Assembly: GCF_030315915.2 (NCBI RefSeq)
Contig: NZ_CP135990.1
Span: forward strand, 3,410,001-3,474,000
Direction of reading: 5' to 3'
DNA: 64,000 bases
From: Providencia zhijiangensis
GTDB taxonomy: Bacteria > Pseudomonadota > Gammaproteobacteria > Enterobacterales > Enterobacteriaceae
This document shows positions 8,551 through 19,323 of the stretch, one piece after another (position 1 is the first letter of the stretch; each line of letters begins with the position of its first letter). The notes under the pieces were generated by a model. It saw only the letters and a program-made list of their open reading frames with translations, was not told where the DNA came from and did no database searches. The translations under genes were made by a program, and so were the position numbers.

Positions 8551-9000
8551 ATGAAAAAAGGTACATTCTACTTACTTGAGCAACCCTCCCCACAAGCGGA
8601 ATACGAAGCCCACGAATGGCTCGCTTGTGAACTTGCTGCACAAGCGTGGCGCAACGGAAAACGCATTCTGATTGCCTGCGAGGATCAGCTGCAAGCGGAA
8701 AAAATGGATGAGGCGCTTTGGCAAAGGGATCCTCACCAGTTTGTACCCCACAATTTGGCGGGGGAAGGCCCTCGTTATGGTTCGCCGATCGAAATTTGCT
8801 GGCCAAATAAACGCGGCAATACACCTCGCGATATCCTGATTAATTTACAAAGCCAATTCGCAGATTTTGCAACGGCTTTCCATGAAGTGATAGACTTCGT
8901 GCCTATCGATGAAACTTTAAAACAGTTGGCGCGTGACCGGTATAAAACTTACCGGAGCGTCGGCTTCAATTTGACCATGGCGACGCCGCCAACTTACTGA
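8551..9000 (+). CDS. holC: DNA polymerase III chi subunit
   Basis: Chi is the clamp-loader accessory subunit that pairs with psi (HolD) and binds SSB during lagging-strand synthesis. The product has 149 residues against 147 in E. coli. It carries the conserved segments [33 protein letters not shown] and the TFYLLE start. An upstream in-frame ATG (8533) exists but lies inside the ERIC repeat and would add unrelated residues, so ATG 8551 is preferred. holC is followed after 14 bases by valS, the usual pepA-holC-valS arrangement. Expression may be shaped by the ERIC element that forms its leader. Confidence 0.95.
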   Translation: MKKGTFYLLEQPSPQAEYEAHEWLACELAAQAWRNGKRILIACEDQLQAEKMDEALWQRDPHQFVPHNLAGEGPRYGSPIEICWPNKRGNTPRDILINLQSQFADFATAFHEVIDFVPIDETLKQLARDRYKTYRSVGFNLTMATPPTY

Positions 9001-9014
9001 ACACAAAGATAAAA

Positions 9015-11909
9015 ATGGAAAAGAAACCAGACAACGCAATGATCGAGCCATCCCTCGACAAAACTTATAACCCAGCGGAAATCGAACAGTCCCTGTATAC
9101 CCACTGGGAAAAAAGCGGTTACTTCCGTCCGAACGGTGATACCTCAAAAGACAGTTTCTGCGTCGTGATCCCACCGCCGAACGTCACAGGTAGCCTGCAC
9201 ATGGGTCACGCCTTCCAACAAACCATTATGGATACCATGATCCGTTACCAGCGTATGCAAGGGAAAAACACCCTATGGCAGACGGGTACTGACCACGCGG
9301 GTATCGCAACTCAAATGGTGGTTGAGCGTAAAATTGCGGCTGAAGAAGGTAAAAACCGCCATGACTACGGTCGTGATGCGTTCATCGACAAAATCTGGGA
9401 ATGGAAAGCGGAATCTGGCGGCACTATCTCTCAACAAATGCGCCGTTTAGGTGACTCTGTTGACTGGGATCGCGAACGCTTCACCATGGACGAAGGCTTA
9501 TCTAAAGCCGTTAAAGAAGCTTTCGTTCGTATGTACAAAGAAAACTTAATCTATCGCGGCAAGCGTCTGGTTAACTGGGATCCGAAACTGCACACCGCAA
9601 TTTCTGATCTGGAAGTTGAAAACCGCGAAGTTAAAGGTTCTATGTGGCACCTGCGTTATCCGCTGGCTGACGGCGCGAAAACCGCTGAAGGGAAAGACTA
9701 TTTAGTGGTTGCGACCACGCGTCCAGAAACCATGCTGGGTGATACCGGTGTGGCAGTTAACCCTGAAGATCCACGCTATAAAGATTTAATTGGCAAAGAA
9801 ATTATCCTGCCAATCGTCAATCGCCGCATTCCAATCGTAGGTGATGAACACGCCGATATGGAAAAAGGCACCGGCTGCGTGAAAATCACCCCAGCCCATG
9901 ACTTCAACGACTACGAAGTCGGTAAACGTCACCAACTGACCATGATCAACATGATGGACTTAGATGGTAACGTTCGTAACGAAGCGGAAGTGTTCGACAC
10001 CAACGGCAACCCGAGCACCGATTACAGCAGCGAAATTCCAGCAGCCTACCGTGGCATGGAGCGTTTCGCAGCACGTAAAGCTATCGTCGCTGAATTTGAA
10101 CAATTAGGTTTACTGGTCGAAGTCAAACCTCACGATTTAACCGTACCTTACGGTGACCGTGGTGGCGTGGTTATCGAGCCAATGCTGACTGACCAATGGT
10201 ACGTGCGCACCGCGCCTTTAGCAAAAGACGCTATCAAAGCCGTTGAAGATGGTCGCATTCAATTCGTTCCGCGCCAATACGAAAACATGTATTTCTCTTG
10301 GATGCGTGATATCCAAGACTGGTGTATTTCTCGTCAATTATGGTGGGGTCACCGTATTCCTGCTTGGTATGACGACAAAGGCAATGTTTACGTGGGTCGT
10401 GATGAAGACGAAGTTCGCCGCGAAAATAACTTAGGTGCCGATGTAGCACTGCGCCAAGATGACGACGTATTAGATACATGGTTCTCTTCCGGTCTGTGGA
10501 CATTCTCAACCTTAGGCTGGCCAGAAAATACCGATGCGCTGAAAACTTTCCATCCAACGGATGTATTAGTCAGTGGCTTCGATATTATTTTCTTCTGGAT
10601 TGCCCGTATGATCATGATGACCATGCATTTCATTAAAGATGAAAATGGCGAACCTCAAGTTCCGTTTAAAACCGTGTATATGACTGGACTTATCCGCGAT
10701 GAAGAAGGTCAGAAAATGTCTAAATCCAAAGGGAACGTTATCGACCCACTGGATATGATCGACGGTATTTCATTGGAAGCCTTACTGGAAAAACGTACTG
10801 GCAACATGATGCAGCCACAACTGGCTGAGAAAATTGCTAAGCGTACTCGTAAAGAGTATCCAGACGGCATTGAAGCACACGGTACTGATGCCCTGCGCTT
10901 TACCTTAGCGGCGCTGGCATCAACGGGTCGCGATATCAACTGGGATATGAAACGTCTGTCCGGTTACCGTAACTTCTGTAATAAATTATGGAATGCGAGC
11001 CGCTTCGTTCTGATGAACACCGAAGGCCAAGATTGCGGTCAAAACGGTGGCGAAATGAGCTTCTCATTGGCTGATCGCTGGATCATGGCGCAGTTCAACC
11101 AAACCGTGAAAGCGTACCGTGAAGCGTTAGATACTCACCGTTACGATATCGCAGCAGGTATTCTGTATGATTTCACCTGGAATGAATTCTGTGACTGGTA
11201 CTTAGAGCTGTCTAAACCTGCGGTTCATAAAGGTAATGAAGCCCAAGTTCGTGCGGCGCGTTTCACCCTGATTGAAGTACTGGAAGGCTTACTGCGTCTG
11301 GCTCACCCAATCATTCCATTTATCACCGAAACCATCTGGCAGCGCGTGAAAGTGGTGAAAGGGATTGAAGCTGACACCATCATGCTGCAAGCATTCCCAG
11401 AGTTCGATGCCGCGAAAGTGGATGAGCTGGCACTGAGCGATTTAGAGTGGATTAAAGAAACCATCGTTGCTGTACGTAATATTCGTGCAGAAATGAACAT
11501 CGCTCCGGGTAAACCACTGGAAGTTATGCTGCGTAGCACCTCTGCGGATGTGGCTCGCCGTGTCACTGAGAACGAAAACTTCCTTCGTTCAATGGCGCGT
11601 TTAGCAAGCATTCGCGTGCTGGCTGAAGGCGAAGAAGCCCCAGTTTCTGTGACTAAATTAGTTGCAGGTGCTGAAGTGCTGATCCCAATGGCAGGACTGG
11701 TCGATAAAGACGCTGAGCTGGCTCGTTTAGATAAAGAGCTGGAAAAAGTGGTAAAAGAAATTGATACCATCGAAAGCAAGCTGGCAAACGAAGGCTTTGT
11801 AAGCCGTGCCCCTGCTGCCGTGGTTGAGAAAGAGCGTGCACGTTTAGCGGAAAATATCGAAGCGAAAGCGAAGATTGAAGCGCAAAAAGTGACTATCGCC
11901 TCTTTATAA
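9015..11909 (+). CDS. valS: Valyl-tRNA synthetase
   Basis: ValS is a class Ia aminoacyl-tRNA synthetase that charges tRNA-Val and edits mischarged threonine. It has 964 residues, 13 more than E. coli, because of a short N-terminal extension before the conserved [13 protein letters not shown]. The HIGH motif is present as [11 protein letters not shown] (near residue 50), KMSKSKGNV provides the KMSKS loop, the CP1 editing domain covers roughly 200-400, and a C-terminal coiled coil (~880-960) closes the protein. An internal ATG at 9039 is an alternative start; neither has a strong ribosome-binding site. Confidence 0.97.
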   Translation: MEKKPDNAMIEPSLDKTYNPAEIEQSLYTHWEKSGYFRPNGDTSKDSFCVVIPPPNVTGSLHMGHAFQQTIMDTMIRYQRMQGKNTLWQTGTDHAGIATQMVVERKIAAEEGKNRHDYGRDAFIDKIWEWKAESGGTISQQMRRLGDSVDWDRERFTMDEGLSKAVKEAFVRMYKENLIYRGKRLVNWDPKLHTAISDLEVENREVKGSMWHLRYPLADGAKTAEGKDYLVVATTRPETMLGDTGVAVNPEDPRYKDLIGKEIILPIVNRRIPIVGDEHADMEKGTGCVKITPAHDFNDYEVGKRHQLTMINMMDLDGNVRNEAEVFDTNGNPSTDYSSEIPAAYRGMERFAARKAIVAEFEQLGLLVEVKPHDLTVPYGDRGGVVIEPMLTDQWYVRTAPLAKDAIKAVEDGRIQFVPRQYENMYFSWMRDIQDWCISRQLWWGHRIPAWYDDKGNVYVGRDEDEVRRENNLGADVALRQDDDVLDTWFSSGLWTFSTLGWPENTDALKTFHPTDVLVSGFDIIFFWIARMIMMTMHFIKDENGEPQVPFKTVYMTGLIRDEEGQKMSKSKGNVIDPLDMIDGISLEALLEKRTGNMMQPQLAEKIAKRTRKEYPDGIEAHGTDALRFTLAALASTGRDINWDMKRLSGYRNFCNKLWNASRFVLMNTEGQDCGQNGGEMSFSLADRWIMAQFNQTVKAYREALDTHRYDIAAGILYDFTWNEFCDWYLELSKPAVHKGNEAQVRAARFTLIEVLEGLLRLAHPIIPFITETIWQRVKVVKGIEADTIMLQAFPEFDAAKVDELALSDLEWIKETIVAVRNIRAEMNIAPGKPLEVMLRSTSADVARRVTENENFLRSMARLASIRVLAEGEEAPVSVTKLVAGAEVLIPMAGLVDKDAELARLDKELEKVVKEIDTIESKLANEGFVSRAPAAVVEKERARLAENIEAKAKIEAQKVTIASL

Positions 11910-11929
11910 TCATTAAGCTTTAAATCTCT

Positions 11930-11965
11930 AGCCCTGACTCGTCGCCGATGAGTTAGGGCTTTTTT
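11930..11965 (+). terminator. Terminator downstream of valS
   Basis: The stem AGCCCTGACTC / GAGTTAGGGCT (one wobble) is followed by six T. Confidence 0.9.
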
Positions 11966-12074
11966 GTATTCTGAGTATTGAAAAGCCTAGGAAGATACTC
12001 AATATCATAATTATTGCACAAGTAAATAGTGCAATTAAAAAATATAAATAATACAAATAGAAAGAGATATTCTT

Positions 12075-12578
12075 ATGACAACAAGCACAACCTCAACCGT
12101 TCAAGTTCGTTTAATTCAACCTCAAGATAACCCAGGGATCGCCGCTGTTATTCGTGAAGTTTCCGCTGAACATGGGCTAACAGCAGATAAAGGCTTCGCA
12201 GTTGCGGATCCTATTTTAGACACGCTGTATGAAGTGTATAGCAAGCCACGCAGCGCATATTGGGTGGTGGAAATGGACGGTAAAGTGGTTGGCGGTGGCG
12301 GCATTTCACAAGTCGCCGGTGGAGATGAACACACCGCTGAATTACAAAAAATGTATCTCTCTTCTGTACTGCGCGGAAAAGGTTTAGCCAAGCAAATCGT
12401 CTTAATGTCTTTGGAATTTGCTAAGCAGCAAGGCTATACCCGCTGTTACTTGGAAACCACCAAAGAGTTACAAGCTGCCATCAAATTGTATGAAAAACTG
12501 GGCTTCGATTTTATCGACGAACCATTAGGCAATACGGGCCATAGTGACTGCGAAATTCGTATGCTAAAAGCGCTGTAA
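12075..12578 (+). CDS. yjgM: GNAT-family N-acetyltransferase YjgM
   Basis: This is an acetyl-CoA dependent acyltransferase of unknown physiological substrate. It has 167 residues and one GNAT fold. The acetyl-CoA pyrophosphate-binding loop RGKGLAKQ (~residues 98-105) and the substrate-side strand LQKMY are visible. It closely follows E. coli YjgM ([32 protein letters not shown]), and the neighbourhood valS ... rraB-argI matches the E. coli locus. It is a single gene with its own terminator. The functional class is secure; the substrate is not. Confidence 0.88.
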   Translation: MTTSTTSTVQVRLIQPQDNPGIAAVIREVSAEHGLTADKGFAVADPILDTLYEVYSKPRSAYWVVEMDGKVVGGGGISQVAGGDEHTAELQKMYLSSVLRGKGLAKQIVLMSLEFAKQQGYTRCYLETTKELQAAIKLYEKLGFDFIDEPLGNTGHSDCEIRMLKAL

Positions 12579-12622
12579 TGTTCATTGAATATGTGATGAA
12601 AAAGCTAGAAGACTGATATATA

Positions 12623-12676
12623 AAAAAGCACTGACGATATTCTCATTCAGTGCTTTTTTTTATTTTTCAATTCAGC
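12623..12676 (+). terminator. Terminator downstream of yjgM, first copy of a 52-54 bp direct repeat
   Basis: The hairpin AAAAGCACTGA / TCAGTGCTTTT is followed by a T-run and TTTTCAATTCAGC. Almost the same sequence recurs at 13599-13650, the main differences being one base in the loop and the T-run. Confidence 0.9.
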
Positions 12677-12764
12677 TAACCAGCCATTAAACTAAATGAA
12701 AAATCTGAGGATAAAATCATTTTTATCAATAATGAAGATTGCCTTAGTGAAAAACTCGCTTTCA

Positions 12765-13145
12765 TCATCCTCGATGAATAATTGCATTATTTAATGCATT
12801 AATAACATCATCGATGTATTTTCGATCCTTACTTGATAATGCTTGAGATTCACCTGATGCGCTGTTTAAAAAAACAATATATTCTGGCTTAATCGCTCTA
12901 AACCACAATACACCTAAAATAATTAAAATAGCACCAACCAAGAAACTAGTTGCAGTTCCATTTATTAGAGCAATTGCACCAATAATGCACATAATGATAG
13001 GTGCTACTTTAGAAGGGTTCGTTTCTCCACGTTTAACCGAAGTCACTCCATTCATGGCATATGTTGTTGATCCCACAATAAACCTTGAATTAGTAATGCT
13101 AACATTACCATTACTATAAAAATCTTTTTCTTCCATTTCATCCAT
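12765..13145 (-). CDS. DUF6232-like small membrane protein
   Basis: The 126-residue protein has an N-terminal beta-rich part (DFYSNGNVSITNSRFIVG, AMNGVTSVK), then two hydrophobic helices (VAPIIMCIIGAIALING and FLVGAILIILGVLWF) and a polar C-terminal tail. The pattern matches what I know as DUF6232; no biochemical role is established. The start is uncertain between ATG 13145 and ATG 13136. The gene is isolated, AT-rich compared with its neighbours, and lies between two copies of the same terminator, which points to insertion into the yjgM-rraB interval. Family name is from memory of the pattern. Confidence 0.65.
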   Translation of the reverse strand: MDEMEEKDFYSNGNVSITNSRFIVGSTTYAMNGVTSVKRGETNPSKVAPIIMCIIGAIALINGTATSFLVGAILIILGVLWFRAIKPEYIVFLNSASGESQALSSKDRKYIDDVINALNNAIIHRG

Positions 13146-13598
13146 CCATATAAAAATTAATAATCATTTTTTTGCATTCGGATTATATTCGATAACACAT
13201 GAAAACATAAGCGATATTAATATTTAAATTTAATCTGCTTGTTAATACAGGCTAAAATCACCCTCATGCATTGAAAACAAACTGAATGCAACCATAAAAA
13301 CAATAAATATAATTTATTATTTCTATTCGCAATCAAAAATATAAAATTTTTATTCTATATATGATGAAGACAAGATTAATAACCTTCTCATTTTTAAAAT
13401 ACGAATAAGCTTTTCGTCAAATAGCCCTAAAAATGAGATTAAAACTGACAAGCATGCAATAAGACTTCCCACTCAACAAAGTCAATTTGCTATACAATGA
13501 TAATGAATTGTTTTTTAAAATTATTTTTGACAACCAATACAATAATCGACGTTATATATTCTGAATGCCAACATCAACAATATGGCTGACATAAAAAC
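13146..13598. other. AT-rich intergenic stretch without a recognisable gene
   Basis: About 450 very AT-rich bases lie upstream of the DUF6232-like gene and downstream of rraB. I find no open frame with a credible start and no RNA gene. It presumably contains the promoter of the DUF6232-like gene and otherwise looks like foreign or decayed DNA. Confidence 0.6.
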
Positions 13599-13650
13599 AA
13601 AAAGCACTGACGATATTCTCAATCAGTGCTTTCTTATCTTTCAATTCAGC
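13599..13650 (-). terminator. Terminator downstream of rraB, second copy of the direct repeat
   Basis: Read on the minus strand, the stem AAAGCACTGA / TCAGTGCTTT runs into TTTTTGTTTTT just past the rraB stop. It is nearly identical and in the same orientation to 12623-12676. Confidence 0.85.
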
Positions 13651-13683
13651 GGTATTACCGCTTATTGAAATTTGAAGGATCAA

Positions 13684-14106
13684 TTAGTGAACGCGATTTT
13701 CGGACTCATCGTCCCCTTCGTCGTCACCGTCTTCATCATCGTATTCTGCGTCTGGATCTTCAAAATAGGTGCCCCAACCATCGTAGTTCACACCGATTTT
13801 TTCTGCTAATTTCATTAACTGCTCAACTTGCGCGTCGATCAGTTCTGCATTTAACGCACTTTCGCTGATCACATCGCAACACATCAGGGTTTCACCGGTT
13901 TCAATTTCCAGTTCTTCCGCATCAGTCACTTCATAACCCAGTTTGAATGCTTCAACAGCCGCTTTTTCTAACAATTCAAAATTGTCCGCAGAGAAGTGAT
14001 GCTCAATCGCGTACAGCGCATCAGGATCACTTCCATCTTCCAGTAACTCTTCAATGATCAGGCGAGTTTCTTCGTACTGCGCATCAAATTCAGCTTTATC
14101 TACCAT
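13684..14106 (-). CDS. rraB: Ribonuclease E inhibitor RraB
   Basis: RraB binds the C-terminal region of RNase E and modulates mRNA decay and degradosome composition. The product has 140 residues with the strongly conserved block [37 protein letters not shown] and [11 protein letters not shown], then an acidic tail rich in Asp and Glu typical of the family. A GTG at 14112 could add two residues, but ATG 14106 has the better-placed ribosome-binding site (GGGGTGTGGAG). It is divergent from argI across ARG boxes, as in E. coli, where rraB also neighbours argI. Confidence 0.96.
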   Translation of the reverse strand: MVDKAEFDAQYEETRLIIEELLEDGSDPDALYAIEHHFSADNFELLEKAAVEAFKLGYEVTDAEELEIETGETLMCCDVISESALNAELIDAQVEQLMKLAEKIGVNYDGWGTYFEDPDAEYDDEDGDDEGDDESENRVH

Positions 14107-14211
14107 CTCCACACCCCTTGTTCCGTGGTATTAGTCTCCGGCTCATTCTCCCATAGGGTCGAGGGTGAAACCATACCTAATGAAATAATTTCTTTTGCTT
14201 GAGGGGTTGAT

Positions 14212-14250
14212 TTTGAATTTTTATGAATATAAATTGAATATTAATTCAAT
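14212..14250 (+). promoter_or_regulatory. Tandem ARG boxes (ArgR operator) upstream of argI
   Basis: Two 18-bp ARG boxes are separated by 3 bp, the usual spacing. 14233-14250 (ATTGAATATTAATTCAAT) fits the consensus at every defined position. 14212-14229 (TTTGAATTTTTATGAATA) has one mismatch. Position just before argI supports arginine-dependent repression by ArgR. Confidence 0.85.
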
Positions 14251-14268
14251 TATAAAAGGCTGTAATTT

Positions 14269-15294
14269 ATGAACCCCCTACATGGAAAGCATTTTTTAAG
14301 ATTATTGGATTTTACCTCTAACGATATTCATGCATTATTAAAACTCTCCACTTGGTTAAAATCAGCCAAAAAATCTGGCACTGAGCCACCTTTATTAGCT
14401 GGTAAGAATTTTGCGCTGATCTTCGAGAAAGATTCCACACGGACGCGCTGTGCATTTGAAGTCGGCGCTTTCGATCAAGGGGCGAGAGTCACCTATCTTG
14501 GCCCATCAGGCAGCCAAATTGGGCACAAAGAAACCATGAAAGATACCGCCAGAGTGCTGGGTAGAATGTACGATGGAGTGCAATATCGGGGTTACGCACA
14601 AAGCACCGTCGAAACATTAGCACAGCATGCGGGAGTGCCTGTCTGGAATGGATTAACTAACGAATTCCATCCCACACAGTTATTAGCCGATTTGCTTACC
14701 ATTCAAGAACATAAGCTCGACACGCCACTTTCTCAAATTAAGTTCGCTTATTTAGGGGATGCGCGCAATAACATGGGAAACTCCATGTTAGAAGCCGCTG
14801 CATTAACGGGCATGGAGCTGCGTTTAGTGGCACCGAAAAGCTGCTGGCCAGAGGCTGAATTAGTTGAAGAGTGCCAGAAAATCGCTAAAACTACTGGCGG
14901 AAAAATCATTCTGACGGAAAACGTGGCTGAAGGCGTTAAAGACGCCGATTTTCTGTATACCGATGTGTGGGTTTCGATGGGGGAACCTAAAGAAGTGTGG
15001 GCACAGCGCATTGCTTTAATGAAGCCGTACCAAGTGAATATGGACGTGGTCAAACTAACTGGCAACCCAGAGGTGAAATTCTTGCACTGCCTACCTGCAT
15101 TTCATAATGAAGACACCACATTAGGCGCTCAGCTCGCCAAAGAGTTTAATCTTTATGGTGGGCTGGAAGTGACGGAAGAGGTATTTGAATCCCCTTACAG
15201 CATCGTATTTGATCAAGCGGAAAACCGTCTGCATACTATTAAAGCGGTGATGGTAGCGACAATTGCGCCTGAATTACCGATAAATATATTCTAA
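14269..15294 (+). CDS. argI: Ornithine carbamoyltransferase
   Basis: The enzyme makes citrulline from ornithine and carbamoyl phosphate in arginine biosynthesis. The 341-residue protein has the carbamoyl-phosphate motif STRTR ([12 protein letters not shown]), [11 protein letters not shown], and the ornithine/catalytic loop [10 protein letters not shown]. The start ATG 14269 aligns with the E. coli N-terminus and has AAAGG upstream. The name argI follows synteny with rraB; argF would be equivalent where only one copy exists. It converges on phnX. Confidence 0.96.
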   Translation: MNPLHGKHFLRLLDFTSNDIHALLKLSTWLKSAKKSGTEPPLLAGKNFALIFEKDSTRTRCAFEVGAFDQGARVTYLGPSGSQIGHKETMKDTARVLGRMYDGVQYRGYAQSTVETLAQHAGVPVWNGLTNEFHPTQLLADLLTIQEHKLDTPLSQIKFAYLGDARNNMGNSMLEAAALTGMELRLVAPKSCWPEAELVEECQKIAKTTGGKIILTENVAEGVKDADFLYTDVWVSMGEPKEVWAQRIALMKPYQVNMDVVKLTGNPEVKFLHCLPAFHNEDTTLGAQLAKEFNLYGGLEVTEEVFESPYSIVFDQAENRLHTIKAVMVATIAPELPINIF

Positions 15295-15301
15295 ATCTAC
15301 C

Positions 15302-15331
15302 GACCAAGTAGGCAGGCGCCCCTACTTGGTC
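15302..15331. terminator. Hairpin between convergent argI and phnX
   Basis: A perfect 11-bp stem (GACCAAGTAGG / CCTACTTGGTC, loop 8) lies between the two stop codons. The following T-tract is short, so its strength as a terminator is uncertain. Confidence 0.6.
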
Positions 15332-15356
15332 AGTTTGAATGGACACTTAAGTCTAG

Positions 15357-16166
15357 CTACGGTCTTTCACCTTTTGCCAATCTCACGTTGATTTCATCAA
15401 TCACACGAGGAAGATCCGACAAGGTATCAATCACATAATGGGCGCCTGCCGCATACAGTTTGTCCGCTGCCTGCTGGCGTAATGGGGAAATATCCCCTTG
15501 GCTCATGCTTTGATATTCATCCCATGTTTTACCGAACTCATTACCCGAAATAGCTAACCCAATGCTCCACATTCCCGCATTGCGCCCCTCTTCAATTCCC
15601 GGCACCGCATCATCCACCTTCACACAATGGGAGACGGAATTGACCGCCAATTCAATCACATTTTGCAGCGCCATCCACGGCCCTGGACGTCCGCCAGCTG
15701 CTAAATCATCACTGGCAATCCAGTAATCAGGCTGATACCCCAATTTCGCGGCTGCTGGAACCAACTTTTCCATTACCGCCCTTGGGTAACCTGAACAAGA
15801 ACCTATTTTGATCCCCTGCTCACGCAGCGTGGCAATTGCGCTGACAACTCCGTCGATTGGCGCAGCAAAATCGACAACTTTGGCAATCTGTAACGGCATA
15901 AACGTTTGGTAGATAGCATCAATATCTTCGCTAGTCATTGAGCGCCCAAACTTTGCCTGCCACATGGCATCAATCTCTGGTAATTTTCCTAACGCTTCAA
16001 TATGTTGCCATTTTCCTAACCCCATCGGGATACGGGCTTGCGCCAGTGTAATATCCATATCAAACGCGACTTTAAACGCCTCGATAAAAATCTGAGTCGG
16101 TGCAAACGAGCCAAAATCCACCGTCGTTCCTGCCCAATCCAAAATAACAGCTTCAATACGGTTCAT
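15357..16166 (-). CDS. phnX: Phosphonoacetaldehyde hydrolase (phosphonatase)
   Basis: PhnX cleaves the C-P bond of phosphonoacetaldehyde to acetaldehyde and phosphate, the second step of 2-aminoethylphosphonate use. It has 269 residues of the HAD superfamily: nucleophile D10 in LDWAGTT, Schiff-base K52 in MGLGKWQHI, and [12 protein letters not shown] plus [12 protein letters not shown] as later HAD motifs. It lies 24 bases downstream of phnW, in one operon, and divergent from phnRSTUV. This route releases phosphate without the C-P lyase. Confidence 0.96.
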   Translation of the reverse strand: MNRIEAVILDWAGTTVDFGSFAPTQIFIEAFKVAFDMDITLAQARIPMGLGKWQHIEALGKLPEIDAMWQAKFGRSMTSEDIDAIYQTFMPLQIAKVVDFAAPIDGVVSAIATLREQGIKIGSCSGYPRAVMEKLVPAAAKLGYQPDYWIASDDLAAGGRPGPWMALQNVIELAVNSVSHCVKVDDAVPGIEEGRNAGMWSIGLAISGNEFGKTWDEYQSMSQGDISPLRQQAADKLYAAGAHYVIDTLSDLPRVIDEINVRLAKGERP

Positions 16167-16190
16167 GATTAATCCTTATTTTCCAATACG

Positions 16191-17309
16191 TTATTTTGCT
16201 AATACCTTGCTTTTCCAATACATGGCATTCTTAATTGCCACCAACAGCGCATCAATATTGTGTGGATACACTTCCCCAATATTGCCAATGCGGAAACAGT
16301 CACTCTTTGAAACCTTACCCGGATAGATCACAAACCCTTGAGCCTTGAGCTGCTGATAAAATTGGTTGAACTGATAATCGTCGGCATCTGGCGAGTAAAA
16401 TGCCGTGATAATCGGCGATTGTTGGCTATCGTCTAATAATGTGCTAAACCCTAACTGACGCATGCCATCCACCAGCTTGCGTTGATTTTGCTGATAACGC
16501 TGGAAACGGGCGTTCACACCACCTTCTTGAGCTAGCTCTTTCAAGGCTTGAGCGAAAGCCAGCACCGTGTGTGTTGGGGAGGTAAAGCGCCATTTTCCAT
16601 GAAATTGTTCCATGCAGCGCCATTGTGCATACAGATCAAGGGATAAGGAACGCGAGCGTCCCGCACATTTTTCCAGTTCACTGGTACGAGCTATCACAAA
16701 CCCAAACCCCGGAACCCCTTGGATACATTTGTTGGCCGAGCTGATCAGAAAATCAATATTCAGCGCTCCCACATCCAGAGGGATCCCCCCAAAACTGCTC
16801 ATGGCATCCACGATATAGCGTTTTTGATAGCGTTTAGCTAATACCGCAACGTCCTCGATGGGGTTCAAAATGCCGGTGGTGGTTTCACAGTGCACCATCG
16901 CAATATGGCTGATTTGACTATCTTGCTGTAGAAGCTGCTCAATCACCGCCACATCGGGCTTAGCCACTTCACCGCAATCATAAACATGGTGTGAAATGCC
17001 CATTAACTGCGTCATTTCTGCCATTCGGGCACCATAAGCGCCATTGCTGACAATCAGGATTTTATCTTGCGGTGCGAGTACCGAGCCCAGCACCGCTTCT
17101 ACGGCGTAGCTCCCACTCCCTTGGAGTAATACACTGGTATACCCCGCTTGGGTTGTCGCTAATTCCACTAACTGCTGACGAATACGCTGCACCACACCTA
17201 AGTTGTAATCATCATCCCATGTACAGCTATCAAACAGCATGGCCTCTTTCACGGTTTGTGACGTGGTCAAAGGCCCCGGCGTTAACAGCAGATATTGATT
17301 CATTGTCAT
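16191..17309 (-). CDS. phnW: 2-aminoethylphosphonate--pyruvate transaminase
   Basis: PhnW transfers the amino group of 2-aminoethylphosphonate to pyruvate, giving phosphonoacetaldehyde and alanine. It is a PLP-dependent class V aminotransferase of 372 residues. The PLP lysine is K194 in [15 protein letters not shown]. The N-terminal [12 protein letters not shown] is the family signature, and [12 protein letters not shown] binds the cofactor phosphate. The start is ATG 17309, with ATG 17303 possible. It precedes phnX, and a PhnR-type palindrome lies just upstream. Confidence 0.96.
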   Translation of the reverse strand: MTMNQYLLLTPGPLTTSQTVKEAMLFDSCTWDDDYNLGVVQRIRQQLVELATTQAGYTSVLLQGSGSYAVEAVLGSVLAPQDKILIVSNGAYGARMAEMTQLMGISHHVYDCGEVAKPDVAVIEQLLQQDSQISHIAMVHCETTTGILNPIEDVAVLAKRYQKRYIVDAMSSFGGIPLDVGALNIDFLISSANKCIQGVPGFGFVIARTSELEKCAGRSRSLSLDLYAQWRCMEQFHGKWRFTSPTHTVLAFAQALKELAQEGGVNARFQRYQQNQRKLVDGMRQLGFSTLLDDSQQSPIITAFYSPDADDYQFNQFYQQLKAQGFVIYPGKVSKSDCFRIGNIGEVYPHNIDALLVAIKNAMYWKSKVLAK

Positions 17310-17321
17310 TTAAATTCACCA

Positions 17322-17335
17322 TTGGTCTATACCAG
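17322..17335. promoter_or_regulatory. Probable PhnR operator upstream of phnW
   Basis: TTGGTCTATACCAG differs at two positions from the perfect palindrome upstream of phnS. It contains GTnTAnAC, the core bound by HutC-subfamily GntR regulators. It lies 13 bases from the phnW start, in the phnW-phnR intergenic space. Confidence 0.7.
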
Positions 17336-17459
17336 ATTGATATTATAATGACGGCAGATGAACAAGAAGGTCAAAGGAAAAGACGCCCTGCAACAAAAAA
17401 TTCATATTGGCGTGTATAATGGATAAAAAATTTTGCGACGAAAAACGGATACATTATCG

Positions 17460-18167
17460 ATGGATGAACAGCCACAGTACCTTCTTATCAAAGCGCAATT
17501 ACAAGCAAGAATTCAGAGCGGTGCGCTAAAAAGTGGTGATAAACTGCCCTCTGAGCGTGAACTGTGTGCCATCTTCAATACCACTCGCGTCACTATTCGA
17601 GAAAGCTTGGCACAGCTAGAATCTAGCGGTGCAATTTACCGTTCTGAGCGCCGAGGCTGGTTTGTGACGCCCGAGCGTTTATGGCTCGATCCAACGCAAA
17701 ATACCAACTTCCATAAACTGTGTTTAGAACAAGGTCGTCAGCCCAAAACCAAGCTGTTAGAGGGGAAAGTTGTCACCGTGCCTGTCGAAGCCATGACGCC
17801 ACTGCAATTGCAGCCTTTCGAACAAATCTACCTACTCACTCGCCTGCGTTATGCAGACGATCGCCCCGTCTGCTACAGCGAAAATCACTGTCTTCCCGCT
17901 CGTGTACCGGAGCTATTAAGCCATGACCTGAATGGCAGCCTCACCGAAGTGTATGAGCAGCAATATGATTTGATTTACACCAGCATGCACTTATCGTTTT
18001 ATCCCACTGCCATGCCACCGCAGGCGGCCAGCGCATTAGGGGTTGCAGTCGGTCGCCCAGCCCTGTTATTGCAACGTTTGAACTACGATCAGCACGGGCG
18101 AATTTTGGACTATGATGTGGAATATTGGCGTCATGACAGCCTGCGCATTGAGGTCGATACCCTCTAA
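17460..18167 (+). CDS. phnR: GntR-family regulator of 2-aminoethylphosphonate use
   Basis: This transcription factor has an N-terminal winged-helix GntR domain ([26 protein letters not shown], roughly residues 30-60) and a C-terminal UTRA ligand-binding domain (~90-235) of the HutC subfamily. It matches Salmonella PhnR closely ([32 protein letters not shown]). The frame opens at a TTG (17433); I prefer ATG 17460 because it keeps the PQYLLIKAQ start, giving 235 residues. Its own palindromes lie on both sides of the locus, so it probably controls phnWX and phnSTUV in response to the substrate. Confidence 0.93.
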   Translation: MDEQPQYLLIKAQLQARIQSGALKSGDKLPSERELCAIFNTTRVTIRESLAQLESSGAIYRSERRGWFVTPERLWLDPTQNTNFHKLCLEQGRQPKTKLLEGKVVTVPVEAMTPLQLQPFEQIYLLTRLRYADDRPVCYSENHCLPARVPELLSHDLNGSLTEVYEQQYDLIYTSMHLSFYPTAMPPQAASALGVAVGRPALLLQRLNYDQHGRILDYDVEYWRHDSLRIEVDTL

Positions 18168-18245
18168 CTTTCACTTCAAAAATAAATTTTTGCTTTCTCG
18201 GTAGATTTCATTTTTCTGTCATATAAACCCGTTAGCGTAAAAACA

Positions 18246-18259
18246 CTGGTATATACCAG
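18246..18259. promoter_or_regulatory. Probable PhnR operator upstream of phnS
   Basis: CTGGTATATACCAG is a perfect 14-bp palindrome with the GTnTAnAC core of HutC-type GntR sites. It lies about 30 bases before phnS and is shared with the phnW side. Confidence 0.78.
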
Positions 18260-18290
18260 ATAACTTTAACGACTAACTGGAGATCTGGAG

Positions 18291-19316
18291 ATGAAACGTA
18301 AAATGAAACCTACCCCTCTTGCCGTATTGCTCCTTGCCGCCCTAGGTTCGACCTCGGTTTTTGCCGCCCCTGTCGTCACGGTTTACTCCGCAGATGGTCT
18401 TCATGATGGCAATAACAGCTGGTATCAGGCTCAATTTGATTCCTTTACTCAGCAAACAGGGATTAAAGTGCAGTACGTCGAAGGCGGCTCCGGTGCCATC
18501 GTTGAGCGTTTAGCCAAAGAGCGTACTAACCCACAAGCGGATGTGCTCGTCACCGTTCCCCCGTTTATCCAACGTGCCGCTAAAACCGAATTGCTGGCAA
18601 AATTCACGCCGGATGCCGCAGTAAGTATTCCTAACTCAACGGAGTACTACACCCCCATCGTCAATAACTACCTGACCTTTATCTATAACGACAAACTGCT
18701 AAAAGCCCCTCCAGCAACGTGGAATGAACTCCTCGACGCCCGTTTTAAGAATAAACTGCAATACTCCACACCAGGGCAAGCAGGAGATGGCACTGCCGTC
18801 ATGCTTCAAGTGTTCCATAGCTTTGGTGGCAAAGAGGCCGGTTTTGATTACCTCGGAAAATTACAAGCCAACAACGTCGGTCCATCCGCCTCAACAGGGA
18901 AATTAACTGCGTTAGTGAACAAAGGTGAACTGTACGTCGCAAACGGCGATTTGCAGATGAACCTTTCCCAAATGGAGCGCAATCCGAACGTGAAAATCTT
19001 TTGGCCAGCCGATGAAAAAGGCGAACGCAGCGCACTGGTTCTGCCTTATGTGGTTGGTTTAGTCAATAACGGCCCTGAAACTGAAAATGGCAAAAAGCTG
19101 ATTAACTTCCTGTTAGACAAACAAGCCCAAAGCCACGTTAGCGAACTGTCATGGGGAATGCCGGTACGCTCAGATTTGACGCCAAACGATCCGCAATTCC
19201 ACAAAGCCACTGAAACCCTCAAAGGTGTCAAAACATGGCAACCGAATTGGGACGAAGTTGCAGTGTCTCTTTCGAACGATATTACCCGTTGGCACAAAGT
19301 GACTGAAAGCGAGTAA
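18291..19316 (+). CDS. phnS: 2-aminoethylphosphonate ABC transporter, periplasmic binding protein
   Basis: PhnS captures 2-aminoethylphosphonate in the periplasm and delivers it to PhnU/PhnV. The 341-residue protein starts with a clear Sec signal (positively charged start, [16 protein letters not shown], cleavage near residue 26) followed by a type II periplasmic binding fold. It begins [13 protein letters not shown] and contains [12 protein letters not shown] and the NADVLVT-like segment found in the iron/2-AEP binding cluster. Its position between phnR and phnT defines the substrate. Its own promoter region carries the PhnR palindrome. Confidence 0.94.
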   Translation: MKRKMKPTPLAVLLLAALGSTSVFAAPVVTVYSADGLHDGNNSWYQAQFDSFTQQTGIKVQYVEGGSGAIVERLAKERTNPQADVLVTVPPFIQRAAKTELLAKFTPDAAVSIPNSTEYYTPIVNNYLTFIYNDKLLKAPPATWNELLDARFKNKLQYSTPGQAGDGTAVMLQVFHSFGGKEAGFDYLGKLQANNVGPSASTGKLTALVNKGELYVANGDLQMNLSQMERNPNVKIFWPADEKGERSALVLPYVVGLVNNGPETENGKKLINFLLDKQAQSHVSELSWGMPVRSDLTPNDPQFHKATETLKGVKTWQPNWDEVAVSLSNDITRWHKVTESE

Positions 19317-19323
19317 GTGAGTT

